64,000 nt of DNA. Source: Myxococcales bacterium. Its GTDB lineage: Bacteria > Myxococcota_A > Polyangia > Polyangiales > Polyangiaceae. The notes below the pieces were generated by a model that saw nothing but the letters and a program-made list of their open reading frames with translations, ran no database searches and was not told the origin of the DNA. The stretch is from contig JAJZQG010000006.1 in NCBI GenBank assembly GCA_021847645.1, positions 1 to 64,000 on the forward strand, read 5' to 3'. Positions 18,392 to 27,460 of this stretch are shown piece by piece (position 1 is the stretch's first letter; the number at the start of each line of letters is the position of its first letter). Position numbers and translations under genes: made by a program.

Positions 18392-19234
18392 ATGGAGACC
18401 AACATCATCCTCGCGGGCGTCGGCGGCCAGGGCATCGTGTCCATCTCGTACGTCATCGACATGGCCTCGCTCGAACGCGGCCTGCTCTTCAAGCAGGCCG
18501 AGGTCCACGGCATGAGTCAGCGCGGCGGCGCCGTGCAGTCGCACCTGCGCGTGTCCGACATGCCCCTGCACAGCGACCTGGTGCCCAAGGGACGCTGCGA
18601 CATCATCGTGTCCATCGAGCCCCTCGAGAGCCTGCGCTACGTGGAATTCCTGTCCCCCACCGGCACGGTCGTCAGCGCCACCGAGCCCTTCATCAACATA
18701 CCGGACTACGCCGACGTGGAGCGAATACTCGATGCCATCGCGGCGCTGCCCAGCCATACGCTCATCCCCGCCGAGAAGCTCGCCCGGGCGGCAGGCAGCG
18801 CGCGTGCGGCCAACATGGTCATTCTGGGCGCGGCGAGCCCCTATCTGTCTCTGCCCGAGGAGCTGCTCGAGAAAGGCATTCTCGACGCTTTTCGGGCCAA
18901 GGGCGAGAAGATCCAGGCCACCAACATCGCTGCCTTCCGCTCCGGCAAGGCTGCCGGCGCCGCGTATCGCGCCTGCCTCGCTGCCGGCATCCCCAGCCGC
19001 GCCGCACGCGTGCTCGTGGGCCGCGTCGACGGCGGCGTGCTGCACGACGACGCGATCAGCCGCTGGAAGGCGGTGTTCGACGGCCCCCTGGGCAATTCCG
19101 TGCGCGAGCTGCTGGCTTCCAGCGCCCACGGCCGATTCGCCGGTCGCCCCGAGGTGCCCGCGGCCGTTTTGAATGCCGGGTCGCCAACTCCCGATCAGCT
19201 CCCTGCGCTCCTGTTCCAAGCCTCCAAGCCGTGA
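18392..19234 (+). CDS. iorB: Indolepyruvate oxidoreductase beta subunit
   Basis: This 280-residue protein matches the gamma-type domain of 2-oxoacid:ferredoxin oxidoreductases: NIILAGVGGQGIVSIS at the N-terminus, a GMSQRGGAVQSHLR loop and PLESLRY. It is the partner of IorA and probably helps bind CoA and couple the two half-sites. At 280 residues it is longer than typical archaeal IorB (about 200); the last 80 residues (from about 200) are helical and extra. A longer in-frame start 15 nt upstream is possible, but GGAGAG sits 7-8 nt before the ATG used here. The gene lies 60 nt after iorA and 73 nt before the acyl-CoA synthetase gene. Confidence 0.88.
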   Translation: METNIILAGVGGQGIVSISYVIDMASLERGLLFKQAEVHGMSQRGGAVQSHLRVSDMPLHSDLVPKGRCDIIVSIEPLESLRYVEFLSPTGTVVSATEPFINIPDYADVERILDAIAALPSHTLIPAEKLARAAGSARAANMVILGAASPYLSLPEELLEKGILDAFRAKGEKIQATNIAAFRSGKAAGAAYRACLAAGIPSRAARVLVGRVDGGVLHDDAISRWKAVFDGPLGNSVRELLASSAHGRFAGRPEVPAAVLNAGSPTPDQLPALLFQASKP

Positions 19235-19307
19235 GCCGCCCGTGCCACCGCTGGCCCGCTGCGCCGGCCGGCCCCGGCATTCCCTCCACCTTCCAAGGAC
19301 TCCTTTC

Positions 19308-21680
19308 ATGCACGAAGCCCTGATTCAGATTCTGGACGACGCTGCCGCGCAAGGGCGCTCTTCCCTGCTCGAGCACGAGGTCTATCGCTTCCTGCAAGCC
19401 GCTGGCTGCACCGTGCCACGCTTCTTCGTTCTTGCACCCAACGAGCCGCCCTCGGCCGACGCCCTGCGGGCCCTCGGCGGCGACCAGGTCGTCGTCAAGG
19501 TGATCTCCGAGCGTATCGCTCATAAGACCGACGTGGGCGGCGTCGTGCTGGTGCCCGCCCGTCCGGATGCCGTCCGCGCTGCCATGCAGTCGATGCTCGA
19601 GCAGATCCCCGCGCGGTTCGCCCAATGGATCGCTCGCCATCACGCCACGCACGCCGCAACGCCCGCTAGCGCCGACCCTTCCGACCTCGCCCGGGAGGTC
19701 CGCGCCAGCATCCTCGGCTTCATGATTGTCGAGCGCGTCTCTCTCGAGGGAAAGGGCCCGGGCTCCGAGCTGCTCGTGGGCCTGCGCCACAACCGCGAGT
19801 TCGGCCCCGTCCTCACCCTGGGCGTCGGCGGCGTCGATACCGAGCTGCTCGGCGCTGCCTCCAAGAAGGGCCTCGCCGTCGTCTCGGCCAGCCCCATCCT
19901 GCTCGACGAGCACGCGCTGCTCGACGTCATGCGCCCCACCTTGGCCTATCGCCGGCTGGCGGGGCTGACTCGCGAAGCTCGCCCCCTGGTCCAGGACGAC
20001 GCGATCGTCGACGTTCTCCACGCGTTCCGGCAGATCGCCCTGGCGCTGGGCTCGGACGGCCGAAGCGCCGATAGCTGGACCGTCACGGAGTTGGAGGTCA
20101 ATCCTTTCGCCGCCGCCGCCGGACGCCTCGTCGCGCTCGACGGCCTGCTGAAGTTCAGACGGAGCCGCGAGCTGCCACCCGCCCGCCCTCGGGACTCGCT
20201 CCCATCGCTGCTGCAGCCCAAGAGCATCGCCGTCATCGGTGTGTCGACCAAGGCCCTGAACATGGGCCGCATCATCCTGCGCAACGTCCTCGAGGCGGGC
20301 TTCGACCACAGCCACGCTTATGTCGTTCACCCGGGCGCTGCCGAGCTCGACGGCGTGCGCTGCGTACCGACGGTCCGCGACCTGCCCGAGCGCGTGGACG
20401 TCTTCGTCCTGGCCGTGACGGCCGAGCAGGTGGCGGACCTGATGGACGAAATCGTGGAGCACGACCGGGCGGTCGGAGTCATTCTCATCACCGGCGGGCT
20501 CGGCGAGAAAGCTGGAGGCGAGACCATCGAGGAGCGCATCAAGGGGGCAGTCCGCCGCGCTCGCGGGCTGGCCAGGCCGTTCGTCATCAATGGGGGGAAT
20601 TCCCTCGGAATCGTCTCCCGCCCCGGCCGCTATCACACCCTGTTCATTCCCACCAACAAGCTGCCCCTGCGTGCCGACGGCAAGGGCAACGTCGCGTTCC
20701 TGAGCCAGAGCGGCGCATACATGATTAGTCGCATGTCCAAGCTCGCCTGGCTCAGCCCCCGCTACGCGGTCTCCACGGGCAACCAGGTCGACCTGAGCGT
20801 CACCGACTATCTGCGCTACATGACCGACGACGCTGCCCTGCAGACCATCGCGGTCTACGTCGAAGGGTTCAAGGACGCCGACGGGCTCGCGTTCGCCAGC
20901 GCGGCGCGAGACGCGGTGTCCGCGGGCAAGGACGTCGTCTTCTACAAGGCAGGAAGGACGACCGAGGGCAAGTCCGCCACGAGCGGGCACACCGCCTCCC
21001 TGGCCGGCGAATACGATGTCTGCGAGTCGATCGTCCGTGCTTCCGGCGCGTTTGTCGCCCGCACGTTCGAGGAGTATCTCGACTTGCTCAAGATATCCTC
21101 GCTCCTCGGCGCCAAGCAATGGTCCGGCCGGCGCCTGGCCGCCATGTCCAACGCCGGCTACGAAGCTGTCGGCATTGCGGACAGCGTCCGGGGAGACGGC
21201 TGGGATCTGCGCCTCGCATCCCTGCGCGACGACACGCGCGATCGACTCCGCGAGGTGCTGGCGGACGGGCGCCTCGACGCCCTCGTCGACGTGCGCAACC
21301 CGCTCGACATCACCCCCATGGCCAACGACCAGACCCACGAAGACGTCGTCCGCGCGTTCCTCGACGACCCCGAGGTCGACATCGTTCTGTGCGCGTCGGT
21401 ACCGCTGACGCCCGCGATGGCAACGCTGGCCGACGGTGTTCCCGAGAGCCAGTCGATCCTCGGCACGGGCAGCTTGCCCAATCGGCTGGCGCGCGTGCTG
21501 TCGTCCTCCGCCAAGCCCGTGGCGGCGTGCATCGACAGCGGCTTGCTGTTCGACCCAATGGCACGCCTGCTCGAGGAGAGCGGGGTCCCCACGTTCCGCT
21601 CCGCCGATGCCGCGGTTCGTACGCTAGGCCTCTACGCGGACGGGCGGCTGCGGCAACGGAAGGCCGAGCAATCCCGGTAG
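19308..21680 (+). CDS. Fused ADP-forming acyl-CoA synthetase, ATP-grasp half first
   Basis: The 790-residue enzyme should convert acyl-CoA, ADP and phosphate to free acid, CoA and ATP. Domain order is an ATP-grasp (beta-like) domain at about 1-285 (SERIAHKTDVGGVV; EVNPFAA), then a CoA-binding Rossmann domain at about 300-430 (SIAVIGVSTKALNMG), then two succinyl-CoA-synthetase-like ligase domains carrying the phosphohistidine His561 in SGHTASLAG. Many fused members have the CoA-binding half first; here the order is beta-alpha. The gene follows iorAB directly, which fits the archaeal route in which aryl-acyl-CoA from IOR is used to make ATP. Acetyl-, aryl- or branched acyl-CoA are all possible substrates. 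Confidence 0.88.
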   Translation: MHEALIQILDDAAAQGRSSLLEHEVYRFLQAAGCTVPRFFVLAPNEPPSADALRALGGDQVVVKVISERIAHKTDVGGVVLVPARPDAVRAAMQSMLEQIPARFAQWIARHHATHAATPASADPSDLAREVRASILGFMIVERVSLEGKGPGSELLVGLRHNREFGPVLTLGVGGVDTELLGAASKKGLAVVSASPILLDEHALLDVMRPTLAYRRLAGLTREARPLVQDDAIVDVLHAFRQIALALGSDGRSADSWTVTELEVNPFAAAAGRLVALDGLLKFRRSRELPPARPRDSLPSLLQPKSIAVIGVSTKALNMGRIILRNVLEAGFDHSHAYVVHPGAAELDGVRCVPTVRDLPERVDVFVLAVTAEQVADLMDEIVEHDRAVGVILITGGLGEKAGGETIEERIKGAVRRARGLARPFVINGGNSLGIVSRPGRYHTLFIPTNKLPLRADGKGNVAFLSQSGAYMISRMSKLAWLSPRYAVSTGNQVDLSVTDYLRYMTDDAALQTIAVYVEGFKDADGLAFASAARDAVSAGKDVVFYKAGRTTEGKSATSGHTASLAGEYDVCESIVRASGAFVARTFEEYLDLLKISSLLGAKQWSGRRLAAMSNAGYEAVGIADSVRGDGWDLRLASLRDDTRDRLREVLADGRLDALVDVRNPLDITPMANDQTHEDVVRAFLDDPEVDIVLCASVPLTPAMATLADGVPESQSILGTGSLPNRLARVLSSSAKPVAACIDSGLLFDPMARLLEESGVPTFRSADAAVRTLGLYADGRLRQRKAEQSR

Positions 21681-21698
21681 GAACTCGCGCGTATAGGG

Positions 21699-23543
21699 CT
21701 ATCGCTTGGGCAGCTTGGCGAGAATCGACGACAGCACGAACAGCACGGCCATGGCGCCGGCACCGGCCAGACAGTAGGAGGCGAGCTGATGCTGTCCGGC
21801 CAAGTGTAGCTGCAGAGACGCCAGCCCGCATGCGATTCCCGTAGCCGCATAGGTCAGCTGGCGCGCAGCTCGGTAGATCAGCTTGCTGCCCTCGCTGATG
21901 CCGCGTACGCGCACCTCGAGCTCCCCGCGCACGGCCTTGTTGAGATACTTGTGCAGCTGCTCGGGCAGCCGCACGGCCTGCATCGCCATGTCCTTGGCGG
22001 CTTCCAGCGCAATCTGGGTCCAGTCGCGATTGCCCAGCACGAACTCGTGCAGATAGGGCCGCACCACATCCATCGGGTTCATCTGCGGGTCGAGCTGCGT
22101 GCAGACCCCCGTCAGCAGCAGCAGCGTGCGCTCCAGCAAGACCCAGTCCCGGGGCACCTGGAACGTCCCGGAGAGCTCCTTGAGCCCGATATCCATCTTG
22201 CGCAGATCCAACAGGTTCTCGAAACCGCGCTGGGGATCGACCTTGATGTCCTTCAGATTGAAGCTCTCGAGCTTCACCTCGTCCTGGAACCTGTTGTGCA
22301 GTACCTCGATGATCTTCTCCGCCACCTCGGCGTCCGACGTCGTGGAGAGGAAACGCATCTTGCGCATCGACCGCACCAGGCGCTCGGTGTCGCGGCGCAT
22401 GACCGCTTCCAGGAACTCGGGAATGCCCTCCCGCATCTCGGGCGACAGCTCCGCCACGGCGCCGAAATCCAGCAGAATCAAGCTCCCGTTGGCTCCCGCC
22501 ATCAGGTTCCCCGGATGGGGATCCGCGTGGTAGACGCCGTCGACGAAGATCATCTGGCAGTACGTGCGCACGATCTTGCGGGCCAGTGCCTTGCGGTCGA
22601 TCCCCGCCGCGTCGAGCCCCGACAGGTCGCCGATCTTCACGCCCTCCAGGAACGTGGTGGTCAGCACGCGCCCCGTCGAGAGCGCGGGCACCACCCGCGG
22701 AAAGCTCACCCCGTCGTCATGCAGGAAGTTCGCGGCGATTCGCTCGATGTTCTGCGCCTCGAGCCCGAAGTCCAGCTCTCGCGAAATCATCTCGCGAATC
22801 TGGTGGTAGTACAGATCCAGTCCCCGAATGGGGAAAAAGAAGCTCACAATCCCCATGATCCGTCGGATCGTCTTCAGGTCCAGCCGGCATATCTCGTCTA
22901 CGTCCTTGTGCTGCACTTTGACCGCCACCCGGCGGCCGTCCTTCAGCCTCGCCTCGTGCACCTGTCCGAGCGAGGCGCTCGCCAACGGAACCCGCTCGAA
23001 TCCGTCGAATACCTCATCCACCTGCCGCCCGAATTCCTGCCGGATACGCTCCTCGATCTCCGCGTAGGGTCGCGGCGGAACCGCGTCCTGCAGCCGCTCG
23101 AGGCCGGAACGAAACTCCTCGGGCAGGAAGTTCGCCATGATGCTCAGCAGCTGCCCGACCTTGATGAACAAGCCCTGCAACGCTATCACGGTGTTCTCGA
23201 CCCGCCGGGCGTTGCGCTTGTGCGCGGCGGCCATCCGCTGCAGGTACCACGCGTCCCCCAGCATCCTGCGGCCCGTCGACAGCCACAGATAGCTGAACAC
23301 CACGACGAACGTGGCGTAGTAGGCCCTCACGAACCGGTAGCTGCGCACCTTGCTGCTGGAGATCTGCAGCGGCACCATGGGCACCGGCCGTACCGACCGC
23401 GGCCCCTCCTCGAGGAGATCCGCGACCGACTCCCTTGCCGTCGACTTGGACCCGGGCGCCTGCCGCACCACGGACCGGTCGGAAAGGGACCTCGTGTCCC
23501 CCGCCGAATCCCGGTCCATCGGATGGGGTTGCGGTGCTGCCAC
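21699..23543 (-). CDS. UbiB/ABC1 (AarF) family protein kinase-like ATPase
   Basis: The 614-residue product has the atypical-kinase signatures of the family: KxGQ (Lys128-Gln131), the Ala-rich nucleotide loop ASASLGQ at 188-194 in place of the Gly-rich loop, VAVKVQ (Lys209), ADPHPGN and LDFG. Two hydrophobic helices end the protein (about 555-610), as usual for membrane-bound members, and another hydrophobic stretch lies near 75-88. Family members act as ATPases that support ubiquinone or other prenyl-lipid synthesis. The start is taken as a GTG, because TGCTAGCAT sits exactly 7 nt upstream as at the leaderless cNMP gene; an ATG eight codons downstream is the alternative. Its stop is 18 nt from the converging acyl-CoA synthetase stop. 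Confidence 0.85.
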   Translation of the reverse strand: MAAPQPHPMDRDSAGDTRSLSDRSVVRQAPGSKSTARESVADLLEEGPRSVRPVPMVPLQISSSKVRSYRFVRAYYATFVVVFSYLWLSTGRRMLGDAWYLQRMAAAHKRNARRVENTVIALQGLFIKVGQLLSIMANFLPEEFRSGLERLQDAVPPRPYAEIEERIRQEFGRQVDEVFDGFERVPLASASLGQVHEARLKDGRRVAVKVQHKDVDEICRLDLKTIRRIMGIVSFFFPIRGLDLYYHQIREMISRELDFGLEAQNIERIAANFLHDDGVSFPRVVPALSTGRVLTTTFLEGVKIGDLSGLDAAGIDRKALARKIVRTYCQMIFVDGVYHADPHPGNLMAGANGSLILLDFGAVAELSPEMREGIPEFLEAVMRRDTERLVRSMRKMRFLSTTSDAEVAEKIIEVLHNRFQDEVKLESFNLKDIKVDPQRGFENLLDLRKMDIGLKELSGTFQVPRDWVLLERTLLLLTGVCTQLDPQMNPMDVVRPYLHEFVLGNRDWTQIALEAAKDMAMQAVRLPEQLHKYLNKAVRGELEVRVRGISEGSKLIYRAARQLTYAATGIACGLASLQLHLAGQHQLASYCLAGAGAMAVLFVLSSILAKLPKR

Positions 23544-23550
23544 GCAGCGG

Positions 23551-23559
23551 ATGCTAGCA
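23551..23559 (-). promoter_or_regulatory. Extended -10 TGCTAGCAT, 7 nt before GTG start
   Basis: On the minus strand, TGCTAGCAT is followed by 7 nt and then the GTG of the UbiB-type gene. This repeats the sequence and spacing found upstream of the cyclic-nucleotide-domain gene, including the following CCG, which supports both the GTG start and leaderless transcription. Confidence 0.45.
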
Positions 23560-23585
23560 CGTCCGCCCGTAAGCGGGCGCCATCG

Positions 23586-25919
23586 TCAGCGGCCCAATGC
23601 CTCGGCCCGGTTCACGATGCGTGGTGTGATGAAGATGACGAGCTCTCCGCGCGCGTCGCTCGACCGACGTCGCTGGAACAGCAGGCCGAGCAGGGGAATG
23701 TCCCCGAAGAACGGCACCTGGTCCAGGTTGCGCCCCGTGTTGCGCGTGAAAATGCCGCCGATGACCGCGGTGTGCCCGTCCATCACCAGCAGGTTCGTCT
23801 CGGCCTCGCGCTTGAGAATCGTGGGATCGCCGCGCGCCGAGGTCTGCGTGAAGTCCGGCTCGTCGCGGTTGACCTTGACGTGCATCGCGACGCTACCGTC
23901 CGCGGTGACGTGCGGCTTGACGCGCAGCTCGAGCTTCGCTTCGCGGAAGGTCGTCTGCACGCCCATCGCGCTGACCTGGGAGAACGGAATCAGCGTGCCC
24001 TGGGAGATCGTCGCCTCGTTGTTGTCCAAAGTCAGGACCCGAGGGCTGGAGATGATGCGCACCATGCCGCTGGTCTCTGCCGCCGACAAGCGCAGCGCCA
24101 GGTTGAACGTGTTGTTGATGTGTCCGAAGGTGATGCCCACCGCACCACCGGCCCCGGTGCCTACCGCCGCCGGCAGGTTCACGGCGTAGTTCGGATTCTG
24201 CACCGTTCGCGAGAACGGCGACAGTCCTGCCGTGGGCCCCTGCCCGTCATCCGCACCACCCGCCACGCCGATGCTCGACGGGAACGCAAGCCCCGTCGGA
24301 TTGCCCGTTGCCGCCGAGAAGGTCGCGTCGCCGCCCCACTGCACGCCGATGTCCCGCAAGTACCGGCTCGTGGCCTCCACGATGCGGGCCTCCACCAGCA
24401 CCTGCGGCGTCTGCGAGTCCAGGGACCGGACCAGCTCCTCTACCTGGTTGAGGTTGCCCGGGATGTCTCTCACGATCAGCATGTTCGTGCGTTCGTCGAC
24501 GGCAATCGAACCGCGTGAGGACAGCAGATCCTTCGCCCGCGATTGGATGTCCGACGCCTGCGCGTAGGACACCGGCACCAATCGTGTCTCCACGGGCTGC
24601 AGCTGGAATTCCTGCTTGCGGCGCTGGATCGCCATCTCCCGCTCCTTTTCCAGCTCCGCCAGGGGTGCAACCCGCAGCACGTTGCCGTCCCGCTCCATGC
24701 CAAGCGATTTGGCCTGCAGCACCACGTCCAGCGCCCGATCCCACGGCACGTTGCGCATCCGAATCGTCACCTGGCCACTCACGTTGTCGGCCGTAATGAT
24801 GTTGACGTGTCCCACGTCCGCCAGCAGGCGCAGCACGTTGTGGATGTCGGCGTCCTTCAGATCCAAGTCGATTCGGCGCCCGCGATAGGTCGCCGTATTC
24901 TGGTTGCGCTGCTGGGCCAGCGTGCTGCCCGGCAGCCACGCGCCCGCTTCCGAGTCCTCCGTCTCGCTCTCCTCGGCCTCGACCGCGCTCGTCGGTGCCG
25001 GCGCGTCCCCCGCAAAGTCCGGCTCCCGCGCCACCGTGCGCGTCCGGCGCGCAGCGCCGCCGTCCGACGCCACCCCGGTCAGCGAGGACGACATGTCGAG
25101 CGGGCGGGCAAATGTCCAGACCAGCGACGAGCCGTCGACAGACGCGGAGGACACGGCCGCCTCGTCCTTCTCGGCCTCGATGACAATCTCGCCACGGGAG
25201 GGGTCGCCGGACTGGTAGGACGACACGGAGTGCACCAAGCCGGCAAATGCTGTGACATCCAACGTTCTCTGCTGGCTGCGAGCCAGCGTCGCATTGCGCA
25301 CCACGATCCGCGCGAGGCCCGGTCGCGGCGTCGTCTCCGTGAAGATCGGCTTGCCGTCGAACACGAGCACGACCTGATCGCTGCGTTGCTGATGCTTGAA
25401 CCGCACGTCGCTCAGCTGAAGAGCCCCGTCGGAAACCGCATGCGACGGCTTGTCCGAGGCGGCAGCGCTACGAGCCCCGCCGCTCGCGCTGGCAGGTCCG
25501 GGCTGCAGACTGATGACGAGCCGGTTGTGCTCCGCGCGGATGCGGTAGGGGCAGGCCTCTCGCATCTGGACGAACACTCGCGTCGTCTTGCCGGCGGGCG
25601 TGTCATAGACCTGCGCCACCACGCCGCCCAGCACGCCCACGGCCTGGGTCTGTGCAGGAATCGTCGTGGTGACATCCGACCCGCCGATGTCGACGATCAG
25701 GCGCTTGCCGCCGGCAGCCAGCTGAGCGGAGTAGATGGGAGTGCTGGTTCCCTCCACGACCACGTCCGCACCGGCGCCAACGGGCTGAACGACGACGCTC
25801 TGGATGTGATTGAGCGGAGCCTGCTGGGCAAACGCGGCCGGAGCCGAGGTTGCAGCGGCCGCGAACAACATCGCTGCTACGACCGAACAGGACCACGCTT
25901 TTCGAGACAACCTCATCAT
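23586..25919 (-). CDS. pilQ: Type IV pilus secretin
   Basis: PilQ forms the outer-membrane ring through which the pilus passes. The 777-residue protein has a signal peptide ending near AAFAQQ (about 32), two AMIN domains that bind peptidoglycan (about 38-125 and 170-285), an acidic linker, a secretin STN/N0 domain (about 348-415; LDLKDADIHNVLRLLADVG), an N1 domain (VPVSYAQASDIQSRAKDLL onwards) and the C-terminal secretin barrel with VEARIVEA, TLDNNEATISQGTLIPF and PFFGDIPLLGLLF. It is the last gene of the pil operon but is separated from pilP by 314 bp, so it may also have its own promoter. Confidence 0.95.
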   Translation of the reverse strand: MMRLSRKAWSCSVVAAMLFAAAATSAPAAFAQQAPLNHIQSVVVQPVGAGADVVVEGTSTPIYSAQLAAGGKRLIVDIGGSDVTTTIPAQTQAVGVLGGVVAQVYDTPAGKTTRVFVQMREACPYRIRAEHNRLVISLQPGPASASGGARSAAASDKPSHAVSDGALQLSDVRFKHQQRSDQVVLVFDGKPIFTETTPRPGLARIVVRNATLARSQQRTLDVTAFAGLVHSVSSYQSGDPSRGEIVIEAEKDEAAVSSASVDGSSLVWTFARPLDMSSSLTGVASDGGAARRTRTVAREPDFAGDAPAPTSAVEAEESETEDSEAGAWLPGSTLAQQRNQNTATYRGRRIDLDLKDADIHNVLRLLADVGHVNIITADNVSGQVTIRMRNVPWDRALDVVLQAKSLGMERDGNVLRVAPLAELEKEREMAIQRRKQEFQLQPVETRLVPVSYAQASDIQSRAKDLLSSRGSIAVDERTNMLIVRDIPGNLNQVEELVRSLDSQTPQVLVEARIVEATSRYLRDIGVQWGGDATFSAATGNPTGLAFPSSIGVAGGADDGQGPTAGLSPFSRTVQNPNYAVNLPAAVGTGAGGAVGITFGHINNTFNLALRLSAAETSGMVRIISSPRVLTLDNNEATISQGTLIPFSQVSAMGVQTTFREAKLELRVKPHVTADGSVAMHVKVNRDEPDFTQTSARGDPTILKREAETNLLVMDGHTAVIGGIFTRNTGRNLDQVPFFGDIPLLGLLFQRRRSSDARGELVIFITPRIVNRAEALGR

Positions 25920-26233
25920 CCAGCTCCCGCGCGACAGGCCGTGCCTCCGGGCACGACCCAGGCTTCAAGTTGGGGCGATCGTAGCCTGCCCGCCCCTTGG
26001 AAACCAAATTCATGACAACAAGAATGCCGCCGGAGCCCTCCCAGCCGCTGCGATCCGCGAGCCGCTGCGTAGGCTCCGCGACGCACGCCGGTCGCACCCG
26101 GCCGCACGACGCGCAGCGGTCCCGCCTGGCCACGGCCATGCGCGCCCAACTCCCATGCAGGCCTCCGCGGCACGGGCTCGCGCGCGTCCCGCCGCCGGCT
26201 GCCTCCCATGAGCCCCGGCGCGGCGCCGCGGCT
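25920..26233. other. 314-bp gap between pilP and pilQ
   Basis: pilM to pilP are overlapped or spaced by at most one base, whereas this interval is open. It has no credible gene in either strand. Its pilQ-proximal part includes an AT-richer stretch (about 25996-26025) that could hold a pilQ promoter on the minus strand. No clear terminator hairpin was found. Confidence 0.3.
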
Positions 26234-26842
26234 CTACTTCTTGCCCGCAAGCTGATTTTCGTCGTCGTCGGTGCGCAGCGGAAGAATCCGGGTTGCCGGC
26301 GGAACGTCGGAATGGGCCGGGTCCTCCCGGACCAGCACCACGTCGCCGTCGCGCACACGCTCGATGCGCCAGTTCAGCTCGTATTCCGCGGCGCGCGGTC
26401 CAGTTCCCTTGACCATTTCGGCCTTGCCCACGTAGTCGCCCCGCCTCACGATCCAGCCGGTTCCCGTCGGGTCCACCAGCATGGCACGAGGCTCGGCTCC
26501 GCCCGTCACAATCCCGACCAGCTTGAGGTCATCGATGGCGTAGCGGTCAATCAACACTTCCCGCTGCGGCGTCGCGGCGGCCTTCGCCTCCTCCGCGAAC
26601 AGCGACGCGAAGGAGCGGAACGGGTCGCGGCTCTGCTCAGTTTCCACGAAGTCCTCCTCGCGGAACGCGGGGGTCGTCACCGACGAGGCGGCCGACGCGG
26701 AGGCGGACGCGGCCGGCGCTGCGCCGCGTGGTGGTGGCGGCGGTGGAGGCGCGTTGGACACTTCGGTGCTGTTGCAGGCGAATCCCAGCGCGGGCGCGGC
26801 CGCCAGCAGCACGAGGAGCAGAATCTGGCGAGACCTTGTCAT
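26234..26842 (-). CDS. pilP: Type IV pilus assembly lipoprotein
   Basis: The 202-residue protein has a lipoprotein-type leader (hydrophobic stretch then GFAC, Cys23) followed by a poly-Pro/Ala linker and a compact beta domain (about 95-175), where LKLVGIVTGGAEPRAMLVD and VRRGDYVG are typical PilP features. PilP links the PilN/PilO inner-membrane dimer to the periplasmic N0 domain of PilQ. The ATG overlaps the pilO stop as ATGA, which fixes the start. The C-terminal tail is basic and acidic mixed. Confidence 0.92.
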   Translation of the reverse strand: MTRSRQILLLVLLAAAPALGFACNSTEVSNAPPPPPPPRGAAPAASASASAASSVTTPAFREEDFVETEQSRDPFRSFASLFAEEAKAAATPQREVLIDRYAIDDLKLVGIVTGGAEPRAMLVDPTGTGWIVRRGDYVGKAEMVKGTGPRAAEYELNWRIERVRDGDVVLVREDPAHSDVPPATRILPLRTDDDENQLAGKK

Positions 26843-27459
26843 TTCTGGCCTCCTGCCGGAGGTGCGGCCGGGCCGGCGCCCGCAGGGGTGACCGGCAGGC
26901 TGCGGAAGGCCGTTGCAATGCATTCCGCCTTGACGACCACGGAATCCCCTTCCACCTTCGGATCGCTGAGCTTGATCTCACTGATGTTGATGATCCGGTC
27001 GAGCTGCCCCACCCCGGCGAAGAACTTCGCCATCTGGTGGAATCGGCCCGACAGCTCCAGCTTCATCGGCACCTTTGCGTAGAATTGCTCCGGACTCTGC
27101 TCCATCGGCGACCACCCCAGCAGCGTCACCCCGGAGACATTGGCAACGCCCTGCAGAGCCGACAAGAACGCCGGATAGGACGCATCGTCCGGCAGCACCT
27201 TGCTCAGCTCCCGCTGCCGCTGCGTGCGCTCGTTGAGCTCCGCGAGGTCTTGATGGTAGGCGAATTCGATCTTGCGTTGGTCCGCCAGCTTGCTCCGCAG
27301 CTCCGTCTCGCGCGCCCGCTCCGAGCGGATTGCTCCAGAAACATCGCTGTAGAACACGATGAAGTACGCGACCATGACCAGCGCCACGATCGCCACTCCC
27401 ACGCCTACCTTCGCGGCGGTCGGGAGCTTGGACAGCGCCGATTGCCCCTTCGCGGCCAT
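26839..27459 (-). CDS. pilO: Type IV pilus alignment-complex protein
   Basis: The 206-residue protein has a short cytoplasmic N-terminus, one membrane helix (about 17-37), a coiled-coil (about 45-95; ELRSKLADQRKIEFAYHQ) and a ferredoxin-like periplasmic domain (VSGVTLLGW ... KLELSGRFHQMAKFFAGV), the standard PilO layout. It pairs with PilN to form the inner-membrane platform connecting PilM to PilP/PilQ. A single base separates its ATG from the pilN stop. The last 20 residues are Ala/Pro/Gly-rich and extra. Confidence 0.93.
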   Translation of the reverse strand: MAAKGQSALSKLPTAAKVGVGVAIVALVMVAYFIVFYSDVSGAIRSERARETELRSKLADQRKIEFAYHQDLAELNERTQRQRELSKVLPDDASYPAFLSALQGVANVSGVTLLGWSPMEQSPEQFYAKVPMKLELSGRFHQMAKFFAGVGQLDRIINISEIKLSDPKVEGDSVVVKAECIATAFRSLPVTPAGAGPAAPPAGGQK

Positions 27460-27460
27460 C

